Positions 29,006-42,440 are shown, counted from the stretch's first letter. The stretch is 64,000 nt of DNA from Ilex aquifolium (GCA_951799425.1 OX637398.1:16402270-16466269), one strand, 5' to 3'. The notes: a model not told the origin generated them from the sequence alone. Made by a program: numbers and translations.

Positions 29006-32000
29006 TGTGAAACCCGGGTAAATTTGAATTTTTGTGAATAAGGGCAAAATGGTCATTTGCCATCCTAATGCTTATTTGAAATACTCATACTCTAGACCTC
29101 GGATGAGGAAACAGAGTTCGCCGTTGGATTCGTATCGCGAAATCTAGTCACCCTGTCAAATTTCGTCGAATTCCGATATAGTCGAATTTTTGCACGTCGT
29201 TCGAGGCGACTGCGTGGCGAATGACCTCACGAACGTCCCCATAAATATATTTTATAAAATTTCCTTAAAATTAAGTTAAAGTTCAAATAAAATTAATTTG
29301 AACTTAATCCGAGGTATAATGAATCGTTTCGGGACGAAAAACGGACCCGAAAGTCGAAAATATGCGGTGCGATGTGGACCACACATGTTTGCCTATAAAT
29401 ATCCAAAAAAAAAATGTTCAGCCGCCCAAGACCAAAGAGGAAAAAAAAAATCTTCAAGCTTCCCGCTCCGATTCCGGAAGTTCCGTCGGTCGGAATCCGT
29501 CGATCCAAGAAGCAAAGTTCATCTCCTCGACGAGGGCTACGCGTACGTACCAAGAATGAGGGATCTCACCGAAGATTCAAGTGGAGTCTTTGGAGAAATC
29601 AAGGATTTTGGGATTTTTCTTGGTGTTCTTGGTGTGTTCTTGAAGCCTAGTCTTCATTTCAAGCTTCAAGAGGTATGGTTCTTCCTACCTTGGATTAATC
29701 TTTCCTTAGATGTTGATAGTTTAAGAGTTTGATATATTTATGCATATGGATAGACTTTTATATGTATGTTTATGTTTATGGAAACGGAAAAGTGAGTATA
29801 GAAATGACTTAAGCTAATTGCTAGCTTGATTTTGGTATATGGAAGTTACATGTGATTTATTATGTAACTTAGTGAAATTAAAGGCATGCTATGTGTTATA
29901 TAAATTATGCCTTGAAGGTGTTTGGTGAAATGTCTTGAATATTTGGAAGTTGTTGTTTTGATTGAATTGAAATAACATGCTTAAGTTTAACTTGTGGAAT
30001 CATATGCATATGATATGATTTATAATTGAATGTGTTTGTTGATATATGCATGTGTTGATATATTAACATTGAGATGAATATGATATTTATATGCTTAGGA
30101 TATAAATTTACCATGGATGTGTTGAAATTGTTCATGTGTTGTTCTTGACATATTGAGCATTATGTTTCATGCAATGGGACATGACATTGCATATGCACGG
30201 GAGCATCTCATTACATGGGTGTGTGTGCATGGTGGATGTCAACACCACACTTGGTGATTGACGGTATGGCTTGGGAAAGGTTGGGTCGAAGACCTAGCTA
30301 AGCCGTTTGGTTGCATGATAAATTGAGTTGAGGTTAGCAAAAAGAGGCATGACGACCTCTCGGGTGCAAGGCCCGATGATTTGGGTAGTGCACTCCATTG
30401 GTGTAAGAGTCCGTAAAGTGTATGGGTATGGGAGACCCTTGGTGCAAGTCCATGAATAACCAACCCCAAGAAAGACCCTAGTTTTGAAAAATGTCATTTG
30501 ATGTGAACATAAATGATGGAATGAAACACTTTGGCATTGCATCGTGTAGTAGGAGTCTGTGAGGACTCGGGTTGAAGTGCATAAGTGAGTGTCATCTCAT
30601 TTCATGGCATGGTATTGTTGCATTCTAACTTAGAATGCATATCCTTATAAGAAATGATTGTTTATATGTTGCAAATGAATGTTGCATGAGCATGAGCATC
30701 TAGGGGGAGAGTAGCTTTTGTAGGATCTACTCTACTGGGCGTTGGCTCACCCTATACGGGAAACATTTCAGGTGTTGGGTTTGAACCGGTAGATGGCTCA
30801 CTTGGAGAGCATCAGACATGAAGGGGGGCCGACTTGTGGCCTTATTTTGAGTTTTTGTAAAAGAGTTATGAAAACTTGGTCTTTGGCATGTAAATTATGT
30901 AAATTAATTGTAATAGACATTATATAGACTAATGTTAAAGTAATCTTGCATGTTTTGATATAAGTATGGATAATTGGACCCAGTGTGGCCAATGTTTACT
31001 TATAAATGGACCCGGTGCGGTCATTTTTTTTAGGGAGAATTACACTGACACCCCCTGAGGTTTGTCACTTAATCACTCAAACCCCCTGACATTTAAAATA
31101 TTACACACAGACCCCCTGAGGTTTGTACGCGAGTAACACTTAGACCCCTGCTATAAATATATCTATTAATAAATTACACTCAGACCCCCTAAAGTTTGTA
31201 AATATATATTACTTAGACCCCTTAAGTTTAAAATATTATACTTAGACCAAAAATATTTCAATCAAAGATAAATTATCAAATATTTGAAAGTTTACAATTA
31301 AAATTCATGTTCTATTGAATATTTCATTGAAATAAAATCAAAACTAAAAATTCAATTTATTCTAAAAAAATTGTGATTAGTATACAATTATATTGTCTAT
31401 TGAAATTTAATTTGGTCGTTTAAACGACCAAATTAAAATACCAAACTACCCAAATTAAAGCTAAAAGATATTGTGTCCATTACAATTTGATCCCTTATTT
31501 AATTTTTTAGTTTTATTCTAATAGATAATATAATTATATACTAAATATGATTTTTTTTTTAAAACTAGATTTTTATTTTTGATTTTATTTCAATAAATGA
31601 CATAATAAAACATGAATTTTAGATATAAAATTTATGTTCTATTATGAATGACTTAGACCATTTGTTTGATTTTTTAGCTATATTCCAATAGATAGTATAA
31701 TTGTATACTAATTACGATTTTTTAAGAAAAAATTAAATTTTTATTTTTTTAATTTTATTTCAATAAATGATACAATAGAACATGAATTTTGGTTGTAAAA
31801 TTTAAAATATTTGATATTCTATCTTTGATTAGAGTATTTTTGGTCTAAGTATAATATTTTAAACTTAAGGAATCTAAGTATTATATACCTACAAACTTTA
31901 AGGGGGTCTAAGTGTAATTTATTAATTGATATATTTACAACAGGGGTCTAAGTGTTACACGCGTACAAACCTCAGGAGGTCTGTGTGTAATATTTCAAAT

Positions 32001-32276
32001 GGCAGGGGGTCTGAGTGATTAAGTGACAAACCTCAGGGGGTCTGAGTGTAATTCTCCCTTTTTTTTATATTGGGCCTCGGATGGGTCATGTGAAGTTAAA
32101 TTGCATAGGTTGGGTTTTGGGTAGAGCTCCATGTACGAAGGAGACTCTGCCCAAATTTTGTTAAGTTATGGACCCCGGTAAATGGGGCATAACCGTGTGA
32201 TATCGAGTTACTCGATCTACGGGTGTTCCGCTGGTTGATGGGTAATCAACGGACCCCCGGATTTTGGGATGTCACA
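29006..32276 (+). mobile_element. Solo LTR, gypsy (chromovirus-like), in the ARL2 intron
   Basis: It begins TGTGAAACCCGGGTAAAT and ends CCCCCGGATTTTGGGATGTCACA. Flanks are GATAT (29001-29005) and TATAT (32277-32281), four of five identical. The internal GGGCGTTGGCTCACCC ... GGGAAACATTTCAG block near 30736-30772 is typical of large plant gypsy LTRs. No primer-binding site or pol sequence lies inside. Without the nested 1026-bp element and its duplication it is about 2.24 kb. The open frame at 29298-29732 lies in its leader-like part and is not a host gene. Confidence 0.75.
31033..32058. mobile_element. Fold-back Mutator-like element with 9-bp duplication
   Basis: The ends are inverted copies starting GGGAGAATTACACT and matching with few differences for well over 250 bp; weaker pairing continues to about 400 bp per arm, so nearly the whole element is one hairpin. 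The flanks carry an identical 9-mer TTTTTTTTA (31024-31032 and 32059-32067), the length made by Mutator-superfamily transposases. Each arm has internal iterations of AGACCCCCTGAGGTTTGT. A perfect 26-bp palindrome lies at 31409-31434. There is no coding capacity. Confidence 0.85.
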
Positions 32277-33684
32277 TATATTATTTAGACAGAAAGGAGC
32301 ATCTACTCTGATAATCTGTCTAGGCAAGATGAGCACAGAAATGACAACTAGTTGTCTAAGAAAGAGGAGGATACAATTGCAATTGTGCTTCACATATTGT
32401 TGATCTACAGGTTATCAAAACACATAGTTGGTCCAAGCACAGTGATAAATGCAGCCTTTCTAAACTTAAGAGAATTTGAATTTTCCACTTAATTCTCATA
32501 GTAATAATTTGAAAGGTAGACATCAGAACAGAATTCAGCAAGAAATTAACCAAAATAACATTTTACTTTTGGTGAATAAACACGAAGCATACGTAAAATG
32601 CACAAAATTAACATCATCCTGGATTTTTTTCAAGTGGGGCATACTCGAGGATTGGGGTATTTCTGAAGCAATTCGTGTGTTATTGAATATTGGGGACAGC
32701 TAGTATCATTGCTAACCACGAGGATACAATATAAAAAAATTGAAAAGGTTGAAAAGAAAATTTGTGCGAATGACGACAGTATCCCCACTGAAAAGAAACA
32801 TCCAACTTCCAAGGGCATGTAATAATTAAAAATGTCTTGCATCAAATAGAACTTAAAAAAAAACACTGTCATCCCCTACTTATAAGGTGCATAAACCTTT
32901 TGTAAAATACATCAAGTATGCTACCCATTCGTAGATTGACTCAAATTGTACATAGTGAAGTGCTAATAGACAAACGGAAATGCTTAAGTTGATTCCTGAA
33001 ATCTCATGGGAAAACAATGCAACAGCAATTCTGACCCGCTAAAAAAATTCCAAGTTCATATTTCTTTTCCCATCTCTTCATAAATAGAGACAACATAGTA
33101 CAAAAAGAAAGAGACAGAATGAGGTATACCTCTTCCTTCAGAAGATTATCCAGTTCGTACTTACAATCATCTAGCCTTCTAAGATCAGAACTATCAACCA
33201 CCCACACCAAACCATCAGTTTGCTCAAAATAGTTCCTCCAGTAAGATCTGATAGTCCTTTGCCCCCCAACATCCCATATGTTAAGAGTATACCTGTCAAT
33301 ATCAGATCGATTATCAACGAATTACATTAAAACTACAAGTAATCATCAATGCTTCATTCAACTTAACAATCGACGTAACCAAGTAACCATATAGGTGAAC
33401 CTAAACAATTAGAAGACCCTTAATTTAAAGAATCCAATTTATTTCACTAAAATGAAGTGATATTGGGTCCAACATTGAAATTAAAAAATAATGAATTTTC
33501 AATCATTCGTTTGACAAACAACACTGAGTGAGTGCAACGAAAATTTAAGAAAAAAGCATACTTGTTGTAAGTCATTGTCTTGATGTTGAAGCCCAGAGTG
33601 GGACTGATGACGCTTGTGTCTTCGCCATTGATCTTCAATACAGTTGTAGTCTTCCCTGAGTTATCAAGACCCCTACAAGGGAGA

Positions 33685-33815
<131 letters not shown>

Positions 33816-33900
33816 CACAAACTTTCGGCACAGCAGAGAGGCGACAACGTGGGGGCAACTCGATACCTTTGTCGAAGAAGAAGACAAGGGATTTATTTAG

Positions 33901-33967
33901 GGTTCCAAAACGACGTCGTTTTGGAACCAAGAGTTATAATCTATTCACTTAAAAACGACGTCGTTTT
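33901..33967. repeat. Two ACGACGTCGT palindromes
   Basis: A perfect 28-bp palindrome (33901-33928) and a perfect 16-bp palindrome AAAACGACGTCGTTTT (33952-33967) share the core ACGACGTCGT. They lie between the ARL2 fragment and the right CACTA subterminal repeats. The core contains the ACGT bZIP-type sequence, but no function is shown. Confidence 0.85.
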
Positions 33968-33989
33968 AATCCACCAGAGTTCACAATTC

Positions 33990-34340
33990 ATTTAACATAT
34001 TCTGCGACCAAATATCATTTGTCGCCAAACAAAAATAATTTTAACTTTTTTTTCTGCGACAAACATTTATTGTCGTTAAATATTATTTTTTTATTTTTCA
34101 TTATTTGACAAAAATTTTGCGACCGAAAAATAATTTTGGCGACAATTTTTTTTGTCGCCCATAAAATTAGCATTTAGCGCCAACGTTGGCGCCAATTTTT
34201 TTTTGGAGGGAACGTTTTTGCGAAGACAATTGACAACGACTACAAAAAATGGTAGCCAAAAATATCATAAAAAAATTTATAGCGAGAAACATTTGAAATT
34301 GTCGCCGAAAATCATTTTTTTACAACAAATTTTATTGTTC
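33990..34340. repeat. CACTA subterminal repeats, right
   Basis: The motifs GCGACCAAA, TTGTCGCC, GCGACAA and CTCGTCGCTG occur in both orientations up to the right terminus. They match the left subterminal block in style and spacing. Confidence 0.7.
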
Positions 34341-34381
34341 GTCACCAAAACTCGTCGCTGAAAAACAAATTTGTTGCAGTG

Positions 34382-35210
34382 ATAACCAATAAACATAATC
34401 ATCTCAATGTCTCCATTTCAAATAAATAATATAAGTACTTTCGTAATAAATCAAATATCAGAACCATAATTCAATATGTTCGTTAAACAACGTCAGATGC
34501 AAGAAATCATATTTAAATAGCAAAACTCAACTATTCCATGATCAATAATGCAATGAACATAAATAAACTTTTATGATATAGAAAATATGTTTGGCATGAG
34601 GCCCCAAAATAAAATATGAGATGCATCATTGATAAGGAATCAAAAAAAAAAAAAAATTATTCTACCTCATGCGAGATAACATACCCAGTATCGGGTAGCC
34701 TCTGTATAGAAATCTTTATTTCGCCATATTCCCTGTAGCTTGCCCCACCTCAGTTCTCATCTCTCTTTCTCTCGACTCTTTTTTTTTTTTTTCTTTTTGG
34801 AATCTAAAAGGTGAAGCTGAGTTTCCCAAAGTGGAATGTATGAGGTGAGAGCAGCTAGTTATAGTTGACGTTCGGACCCGAAAGGTGGTGGAAGGTTTCT
34901 TGAACATGAAGAAGGAGTCGGTCGACCAGATAAATCTTTCATTTAGCCATGTTTCACCTATGCCATGTAACTCTGTTCAATCACTCTTTTGCCCTTTCTT
35001 ATCCCTAATGCTTCCCAATAATCCTTCATAAGGTATTTCATTATCTCATGTTCCATATTAACACTCTTTTAATCTCAAGAATCCATAATTATTTATGGTG
35101 TTTTCAAATCCCCGATTATCTACCTACAACTCTTGTGATGGTTAATTTTACCATTTTACCCTTTCGATCTCATCTCATATCCCAATTATTTTTCTCGGGA
35201 TTTTTCAACA
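34382..35210 (-). mobile_element. Outer solo LTR, 5' part (split by CACTA-like element)
   Basis: On the minus strand it begins TGTTGAAAAATCCCGAG (35210 down) and continues with GGGTAAAATGGTAAAATT, the equivalent of AGGGCAAAATGGTCATTT in the gypsy LTR at 29006. It runs up to the CACTA right end, and its continuation is 25396-26504. Together they would form an LTR of about 1.94 kb. Confidence 0.5.
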
Positions 35211-35649
35211 GCCCACGTTGCTAATATTATTTTAGATCGTTAGGTGCTTCCACTAATGCTTCCTCCTTCCCCACTTAAACTCGACACACTCCAGGGATCA
35301 CTTCCCCATTTCTAATCATATCAATCCCTTTCTAATCTCTTCCACTACCTTTAACTCGTGATAATTGAGTTATTTTCCCAAGTCAAAATCATTTTTTGCC
35401 CAATCCCTCCAGGTTACTCTTTCTCTATTTCCCCACTTCGCTTAATCAGTTCGATTAACAAGTTTGCATGTCTTTTCCTAACCTTAATAATTATAAATTT
35501 TAGTTTTCGACTGTGTTTAATATGGAAATCTAGCCAATCAAATTTCATGGGTTTACAAATATTCTTCCTCTAGAGCCATTTCACATTTTCTTCTTACTAT
35601 AGGCCTTTGTCACCAAGGGAGTAGCTATTTTAAGGATGCCAAAGGGTCT

Positions 35650-38600
35650 TGTTAACATACTTCCCTAGTGATCTCTTGCTACTACTTTGTAGGCTCCTCT
35701 TTTCATTTTTGTGAGGAAAACACCATCATAGTTGATTTAACCATGTCTACTAGGAGGTGCCATCTAGATTGGGGCATTTATGATGTTTGGTTGATCTTGA
35801 TTATGTTCGTTTGTCGATTTCAGATGTTTCACAAGTGTCTCCGAGGCTAGATCAAGTACTCCTGCCATTTCGATAGTTTGTGGTGGAAGAGCCATTTATT
35901 TGTTACTCTCCATATGTACCATAGTATGTTTGCTATGAATGATTGTCCCTTTGAATTCTCTTATCTCCTGGTCCTCTATAACTGTTGAGGCATACAATCT
36001 TCGATATTAGGTATATTGTGTGTTTGTATATCAATTGTCAAGGGAGAGTTTTGCCAAAAAGGAAGTGACCCAAGAACATAGTAGAAACACATGTTCAGGT
36101 GTCTCCTCCTCCTCTCTACATATGGGGAACATGGGGTTCTAGTGTATTTTCATCTTCCACAAGTTTTCTCTAATGGTTAAAGCTCAGTTGGTCATTTTTT
36201 ATAAAAAAGATTAGATCTTTGTTGGTACCCTAATGTGCCAGATGGTCCCCCATAACCCCTCTGGTGGTCGATAAGATGATGAAACTCTATTCTTTTGCAC
36301 CCTTATCTCAGTTGTTCGAACCTATAGGATGCACCCATTTCTAAATGTGTACTGCACAATTGTGGTATGTGCCCATTTAACTTTATCTTACTATGGGGTT
36401 TGCTCAGTGGGATAGCTAAGATCTCCTTAGCAACATCCTGAATGAAGATCTCTTGTATTAAATCAGCATTATGTGGTTAATTATTAGATCTTGGATCCTG
36501 CTCACATTGTTATGGGTTATGTTTGACATTCTTTGGTGTCACCGTACCCATGATTCTTCCCAGCAATTGATTAAGCTTCCATCCCTAACCTACCAAATGG
36601 AACCCATGGCCAGTAGATCTCTTCCTTCTAATATACTTTTCCATATGCATGAATTTGTCGATTTTGGTTCAACTAGCCAAAGAGGATTTATTTGCAAAAT
36701 GTTTCGCCTTTAGGATTTTAACCCATAAGCTATCTGGGTTTGTATAAACCTCCATGCCTATTTAGCTAGTATAGTTATTTTAAGCTTCTCTAGATCGTTG
36801 AATCCTATACCCCTCCATTTTTCTCTTTGTTAGGTCATCCCATCTTTTTCCAATGAATTCCCCTTTTCCCAGAGGTTTTCCTCCACCATAACCTTCCTAT
36901 GTTAGATGTGATTTCCTAACAAAAAAATCTTAGAGAATTTAAATAAAATTATTGCATAAGTTGGTATAGCTTGAACCACTGCTTTTATGAGCACCCCTTT
37001 TTCCAGTGTGGTCGAGTAATTTTTCCTTCCATCCTGTAATCTTATTTAGTATCCTCTCCTTCAACTAAGTTTGACTTTTCTTCTTAATCTCCCCCACTCC
37101 ATGGGAAAACCTAGATATTTCCCTAACTTTTGTACCAAAGGGACTCTTGGAACCTGAGTGAGCTCTTGTTGAACCTGTAAATGAGTATTTATTGCTGAAT
37201 ATAACCCCAGATTTGTTCAGGTTTAGTAATTGTCCACTCGTATAACAATATCTATTGAGTACATCCATTAGGGCTTGATAGTCAACCCTGGATACTATGG
37301 AGAAGAAAATAGAATCGTCTACAAAAAATAGATGAGATATTTTTGAGCTTGTTTTGCTGAACTGAATCCATTTGAGTTGGTCCGTCTCTATTGCAATGTG
37401 AGGCAATCTACTGAGGCATTTTGTGACCAAAATAAAAAGGCAGGGGGTAAATGGGATCCCCCTGCATTAAACCCCTTGATGGATTTATCCTGATAGACCT
37501 TTCACCTTTCACCATTGACCATTATAATGTATCTTACCGTAGTCACACATTGCATGGTCAGTTGTACCCATTTAGGAAGGAACTCTAGTTTGATAAACAT
37601 GTCTTTTACGAAGTCTCATTCAACTCTATCATATGTTTTTTTTCATGTCCAGTTTTAGTTCTATTTAATACTGCCTTGTCTTTTTTATCTGCCTCATGGA
37701 GTGTATGACCTTTGGGGCCACTATGATGTTGCCTAAGATTTGTCTCCCCCTAATGAAGACATTGATTATATGATCATATTCAAGGGAGCACGAGTTTTAG
37801 TCTTGTGACTATCAATTTGGACACAATCTTAGATGCATAGTTAAAACAACTTATGGGTCTGTACTCCCTTATTTCCTCAGGGTGATGCACCATTGGGATT
37901 AAGATAATGTTAGTTTCATTGAGTTATTTAATATGAATCTCGATTAAAAGAAAGAGACTACTGTAACTAAGACTTCATCTTTTATTAGGTCCTAGCGTTT
38001 ATGATAGAACAATCCTAAGAGTCCATCTAGACCTAGGGCTTTTAGGGTTCCTATGCTCCTGCAGTACCTAAGCATAGTTCACGATTCCTTCTATTGCAAA
38101 TCCCATCTTGAAGTGTTCTTGAATAAGGAGATTTATGTCTTCCTACTCAGTCATCCAATTTCCCTCCTCTTCTCTAAACATTGTTAGTTTGTTTCTCTGC
38201 CTCCTTTGTACTATGGTGACCTGAACGAATCTAGTGTTCTTATCACCCATAGAAGCCATTTAAGTCTAGATCTCTGTCCCTAATATTGTTATTATATTTT
38301 TCATAAACTTTTTAATTCTCATTTGATACCCTTTATAGCTTCCATTATTAAGTTCAGCTCAGTCCCATTATGTAGATCCAGTAGTTGGGCTTTGAGATGC
38401 TTTATTCTTTTTCTACTATTTGCAAATTGACTAGAGCTCCAACTCTTGAGGTCTTGGCCACAATTCATTAACTTCTCCTTCAATTGATTCATTTTGGAGC
38501 CCATTATTGATTTTTGCCAACTCTGGTTAACTACTTCTATACATTGTTCTTTATCAGCCCAATATACCTTAAATTTGGAATGTCGTTTACATGTTGCATA

Positions 38601-40450
38601 AGTTGCTTTAGTGCCCACTACTAAGGAGGAATGGTTTGATCCCACAACTGAGAGTGCATATACCATTGCATTTGGATGAACCATACTCCATTCTGGGTTA
38701 GTCACAACTCGATCTAGCTTTATCCTTATGTTTGCTTACCTGCCTATGTGATTGTCCCATGTGTATTTACAACCTTTATATCGAAGGTCCATTAAATTTT
38801 TCTCATCTAGGAACGTTCTAAAGCTTCTCATCCTCCTGTTGTCTGTGTCCCTCAAACCTACAATTTTTGCTACTAAAAAAGTATCATTCACAGAAGCTTA
38901 ATACTTCTTCCATAGGGCATTTAGTCTTCTCCACTGCAAGCATCTAGTTTCATAATTTGGGTAGACGTAGAGAAAAATCGTATGCCAAGGTTCTTCAGTT
39001 GTTTGTCCTTTGAAAGCCATATGGGCTCCACCACAAACCTTTCACCAAATAACAACTATCTTCTTATCCTTTATAATTTATATCTATCCATCTTTCTCTG
39101 ACCTCGGCATTTCACCTGGGGCTTGTGTAGGACACACATGTCCTTTAGGAAAAGAACTGTCAAGAATGTCCCCAATCATTGATAGTTCCAGACAATGATT
39201 TTCATGGTGAAATGGGGGCATGGTTAGGTCGGTCTCCTCAGCCATTTTAGTGACTTCTTCTGTCCATTCCACACTCAACTCATATACGAGGTCTAATTTT
39301 GTACATTTTCTTTTCTCGAGTAATTTGCTCCTCATGACTTTCCGAAAACCTTGTACCCATATTTATATTGGACTGGTTACTCTCTGAATTCACTCATCCC
39401 ATTTCCTTTTGTGCTTGATGAGATTATGTTTCAAATGGTTGTATTACCATATATTGTTCCTCAATCTTCACTTGGGTATCTTCCTTAATATTATGCTCAA
39501 TGTGACAAGAAACGGTGACTATTCTATGCAAGCTTACAGTGGTGTGATTTAGGTTATTTTGGTCGTATGGTGAGGATGACAATGATTTTGGTTCGAGGTA
39601 TACATGTGGTTCTATTACACATCTTTACATTCCTTGAGTGCCACGTGTTCACTCTCTAGTGTCTGGTACCTATGTAGGCGCATCACCTTGTCTGTCAGTA
39701 GATTCGAGGCCACCTCCATTGTACCTTGAGTCTCGATTTCTTTCCATGTGTTGTGCTTTTTTGTTTGTTCACGCGAAACCTCCCTTTTTTCAACAATTGT
39801 GTATAATCAGAACTTTCTCCACCTTGTGGCTCTAATGTGTGGTTCATATCACATCTCTACATCTACAAGGGGAAGGAGGGTAACACACAATTTGTTTTTC
39901 ATAACCCAATCTACCATTTCGGTAGCCGAAATCACACTTCTCATACTTCAAATCAATTCTTCTATCTTTCTACCCTTATCTCACAAGCCAAAAATATGTA
40001 GACCCGGGCTTTGTGAAGCCAATAAGTATTCTTATTCTAATACAATTTCTCCATAAGTTCCTTTGAGGAAGGATGTTGTTTGTTCAATATAGCTTTCCCA
40101 AGGCCAGCTCAATGAGTATTGCATTTTCTTTCTTTATCATGTCTAGTGGGAGCCTATGTGCTAGTATCGAAAATGAGGGTGGTGTTGAAATAATTTCTAA
40201 AATGACCATACCAAGTATCCATTGCTTTAGGATTAGCAATTTTCCTTTGATCAACCAAGGCCTTGATTGCATTACCTTCCGCTTTAGCTCCTTACCATTA
40301 AAGATGAATATGTATGTGTCCTACTCCCCTTCTTTGATATCCAACTGCTTCTCCGCCTTCCAAGCTTAAGTGATGATTGTTGTCACTACCCTCCTGTTTA
40401 ATGGTTTCTCCGTATAGATTGTCCCCATCAAGCATGATTAAGATACAAAA
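35650..40450 (-). pseudogene. Decayed near full-length L1-type LINE
   Basis: Minus-strand remnants appear in the order of a plant L1. First is a DUF4283-like gag (RPWLIKGKLLILKQWI, AHRLPLDMIKKENAI, near 40270-40090). Next is a decayed zinc-knuckle region (KYEKCDFGY, near 39940), then the endonuclease start (MKIIVWN, near 39200) and its end (NPEWSMVHPNAMVYALSVVG, near 38700). Reverse transcriptase pieces follow (HLFFVDDSIFF in the catalytic FVDD position, LLNLNKSGVIFSNK, near 37330-37150), then a zf-RVT block (EEETPEHVFL, near 36090) and the start of RNase H (near 35770). Stops and frameshifts occur throughout. The 3' end and poly-A tail were not located; the gap to the LTR border at 35210 may be its last part. 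Confidence 0.8.
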
Positions 40451-41273
40451 TCTGTATATGATTTGTTTGATTCGAGTTGTATTTTTTGGGCTTGTGTGTA
40501 GGAGTTATGGGTTTTGTGGATTCCTAGTGGGGTGGTCTTTATTGAGTTCATTCAAGTTCGGTGGGGGTATGTCATGGTTTTTTGAGGTGGGTGGTGTAGG
40601 AATTTGGAGTAATGTGTCAATTTTGATTTGTTTAAAAGATGAATGAGAGGTGTAGTTTAAGATTTAGGTTTTAGTTGGGTTTGAAAATTTGGATTTCTAG
40701 TGGGTTTGCACAACAGTTGATTGACAAGAGGATATGCTAATGGGTAAATAGACTAGAAAAAACTAAACATGAGAATGTTTTTCGATTAGAGAGGAGTAGA
40801 TTATCTCTTTCTTTCTTTTTTTTTTTTTTTTTGAGCAATGAAGTAGGTCATCGTCAAGGGAGGAAAAAGTTATCTCCGAAGGAATCACCATGGTGGGAGA
40901 GGAAAAGCTCTACTTGAGAGCGAGAGCTTATTAGAGCATGTTCACTAAATGCTCTTTCATGGATTTGAAATTCAATATAGCATATTCTTCTTAATAATGA
41001 TTCGACTCGAATTAATATGCACACAACTACATATGAAAAAATTATGTGATTACTAGATAAAATTGAGTTAAATCTAAGATATATTTTACTAAAATTTAGG
41101 TCTTTTTAAATTATTTGGATCAAATTTTTATTTTTAATAAATTAAAATTAGTTGTAAAACTAAAACCAATCGAATATTCAAATCAAGTTTAGATCGAGAG
41201 AAATTGGTATAATCTCAAGTTTGAAGAGTTTTTTCTAGAAAATAATTCTAACATTAATTTTTTTAGGAAATTT
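40451..41273. other. Intergenic stretch
   Basis: I recognise no gene. A T-rich run (about 40808-40832) and GGTGGG-rich sequence at 40480-40660 are present, possibly the 5' UTR of the L1 element. Confidence 0.35.
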
Positions 41274-41519
41274 GGAGGTCGGTCTCCCTATATAGACTTG
41301 TTTAGATTTAAGTTCGTCAATGAAACTTATTTGTTATGAAGTCCATTTTTTTGTCAATTTTACCAGACTATCCATTCGCTTTAAAAGTAAAGTAAAACTA
41401 AAAATTAAAAACTCCTAAATTTTCGGAGTTTGACTAACATTAAAATTTTTTCTCTCACATATCTATCTATATTCATATATAAGTTAGGATTATATCTCTC
41501 ATATATATATAGTAATATT

Positions 41520-41990
41520 AAAAATAAAAAATAATAACATTCAAATACAAAAAAAAAAAGTTAGCATTTAGACACAAAAAATAATACCATTTAAACACAA
41601 AAAATACTAGTAACATTTAAACATAAAAAATAGTAACATTCAATATTAATACTTTTAAAAAATAGCAATAATAACATGTTCAACAAAAATAGTATCATAT
41701 TCAACAAAAATAGTAACATGCTTAACAAAAACAATAACATGTTTACAATAATTATCTCTCTCAAATTCAAACGCAAAAAATAGTACCATGCAAACGCAAA
41801 AAATAATAATATTCAAAAATAAAAAATAGTAACATTGAATATTAATATTTAGAAAAATAATAGTAGTAACATGCTCAGCAAAAACAATAACATGCTCAAA
41901 ATAATAGTAACATGAACAGTAACATATTTAATAAAAATAGTAACATGAACAATAACATAATAAAAAAAATAGTAACATGAAACATTCAAT
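41520..41990. repeat. Degenerate AAAAATAGTAACAT tandem array
   Basis: Units like AACAAAAATAGTAACATG repeat at irregular spacing of about 18-30 bp. It is A-rich and shows no coding potential. Confidence 0.75.
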
Positions 41991-42293
41991 TTAACAAATC
42001 AACCCCCACGAAAATACCACAAATTACAAAAAACAGAAAATTAACAACAAGGACCAGAGATTCTCATCCATTACCCACAAAATTGACATAACTCATAGAA
42101 AATTAAAAGAAAATGAACTTAGAAAAAAAAACCAAAAGCATTATCGACAAAAAAAGTGAAATAACCAATGTTCAAAAACAATCGACACCCATTATCGTAC
42201 CCTTACAACTTTAACTAATTAAATTTAACCAAACGTAATTTCAACTACTAATGCATCACAAGGAATCAAGTTCGAGAGAGAGAGAGAGAGAGG

Positions 42294-42440
42294 ACCAGCA
42301 AGATCCTGCTAAGCACTGACGACTTTGTGCATATCTACAAGTTGCTCACATATGGTAGCATAGATTGAGATATGTCACCTTAAAAGCTTCATCTGCTCAT
42401 CCGTCATCACTTGGACGTACATCCCGTTATGAGGTAGATT
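42294..42440 (-). pseudogene. WOX13-like first-exon fragment with stops
   Basis: The minus strand reads LPHNGMYVQVMTDEQMKLLR, stop, HISIYATICEQLVDMHKVVS, then A, stop, QDLAG. This matches the conserved N-terminal segment of WOX13-clade homeobox proteins (YVKVMTDEQ ... ICEQLVEMHK ... QQDLAG), which sits in their first exon. Two in-frame stops replace codons at conserved glutamine/lysine positions, and no homeodomain follows, so it is dead. The frame continues open upstream to about 42557 without a clear start codon. It lies inside an inverted-repeat pair. Confidence 0.8.

Larger units (their letters stand above)
28373..33672 (-). pseudogene. Captured ARL2 (TITAN5-like) fragment, exons 2-4
   Basis: Three exons of the Arf-like GTPase ARL2 (tubulin-folding cofactor partner; TITAN5 in Arabidopsis) with intact splice sites: 33562-33672 ([28 protein letters not shown]), 33130-33292 ([36 protein letters not shown]) and 28373-28453 (LLILANKQDIQGALSPDEI). 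GTP-binding boxes G1, G3 and G4 survive. The usual first exon (N-terminal amphipathic helix and start codon) is not found upstream, and the last part (SAY box and C-terminal helix) is not found downstream; similarity stops at DEIAK. Intron 3 is swollen to 4.7 kb by a solo LTR. I read it as a captured piece and not the working ARL2 gene. If exon 1 lies far upstream, it could be a live gene. Confidence 0.8.

Noticed and set aside
29298-29732. A 144-residue open frame (plus strand)
   Set aside because: It lies inside the gypsy solo LTR, has low-complexity lysine runs and resembles no family.
28373-33672. Annotating ARL2 as an intact host gene
   Set aside because: The first exon with the start codon and the final exons are not found in the flanks I read, and the locus sits between CACTA termini. 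Kept as a captured fragment, with the alternative stated.
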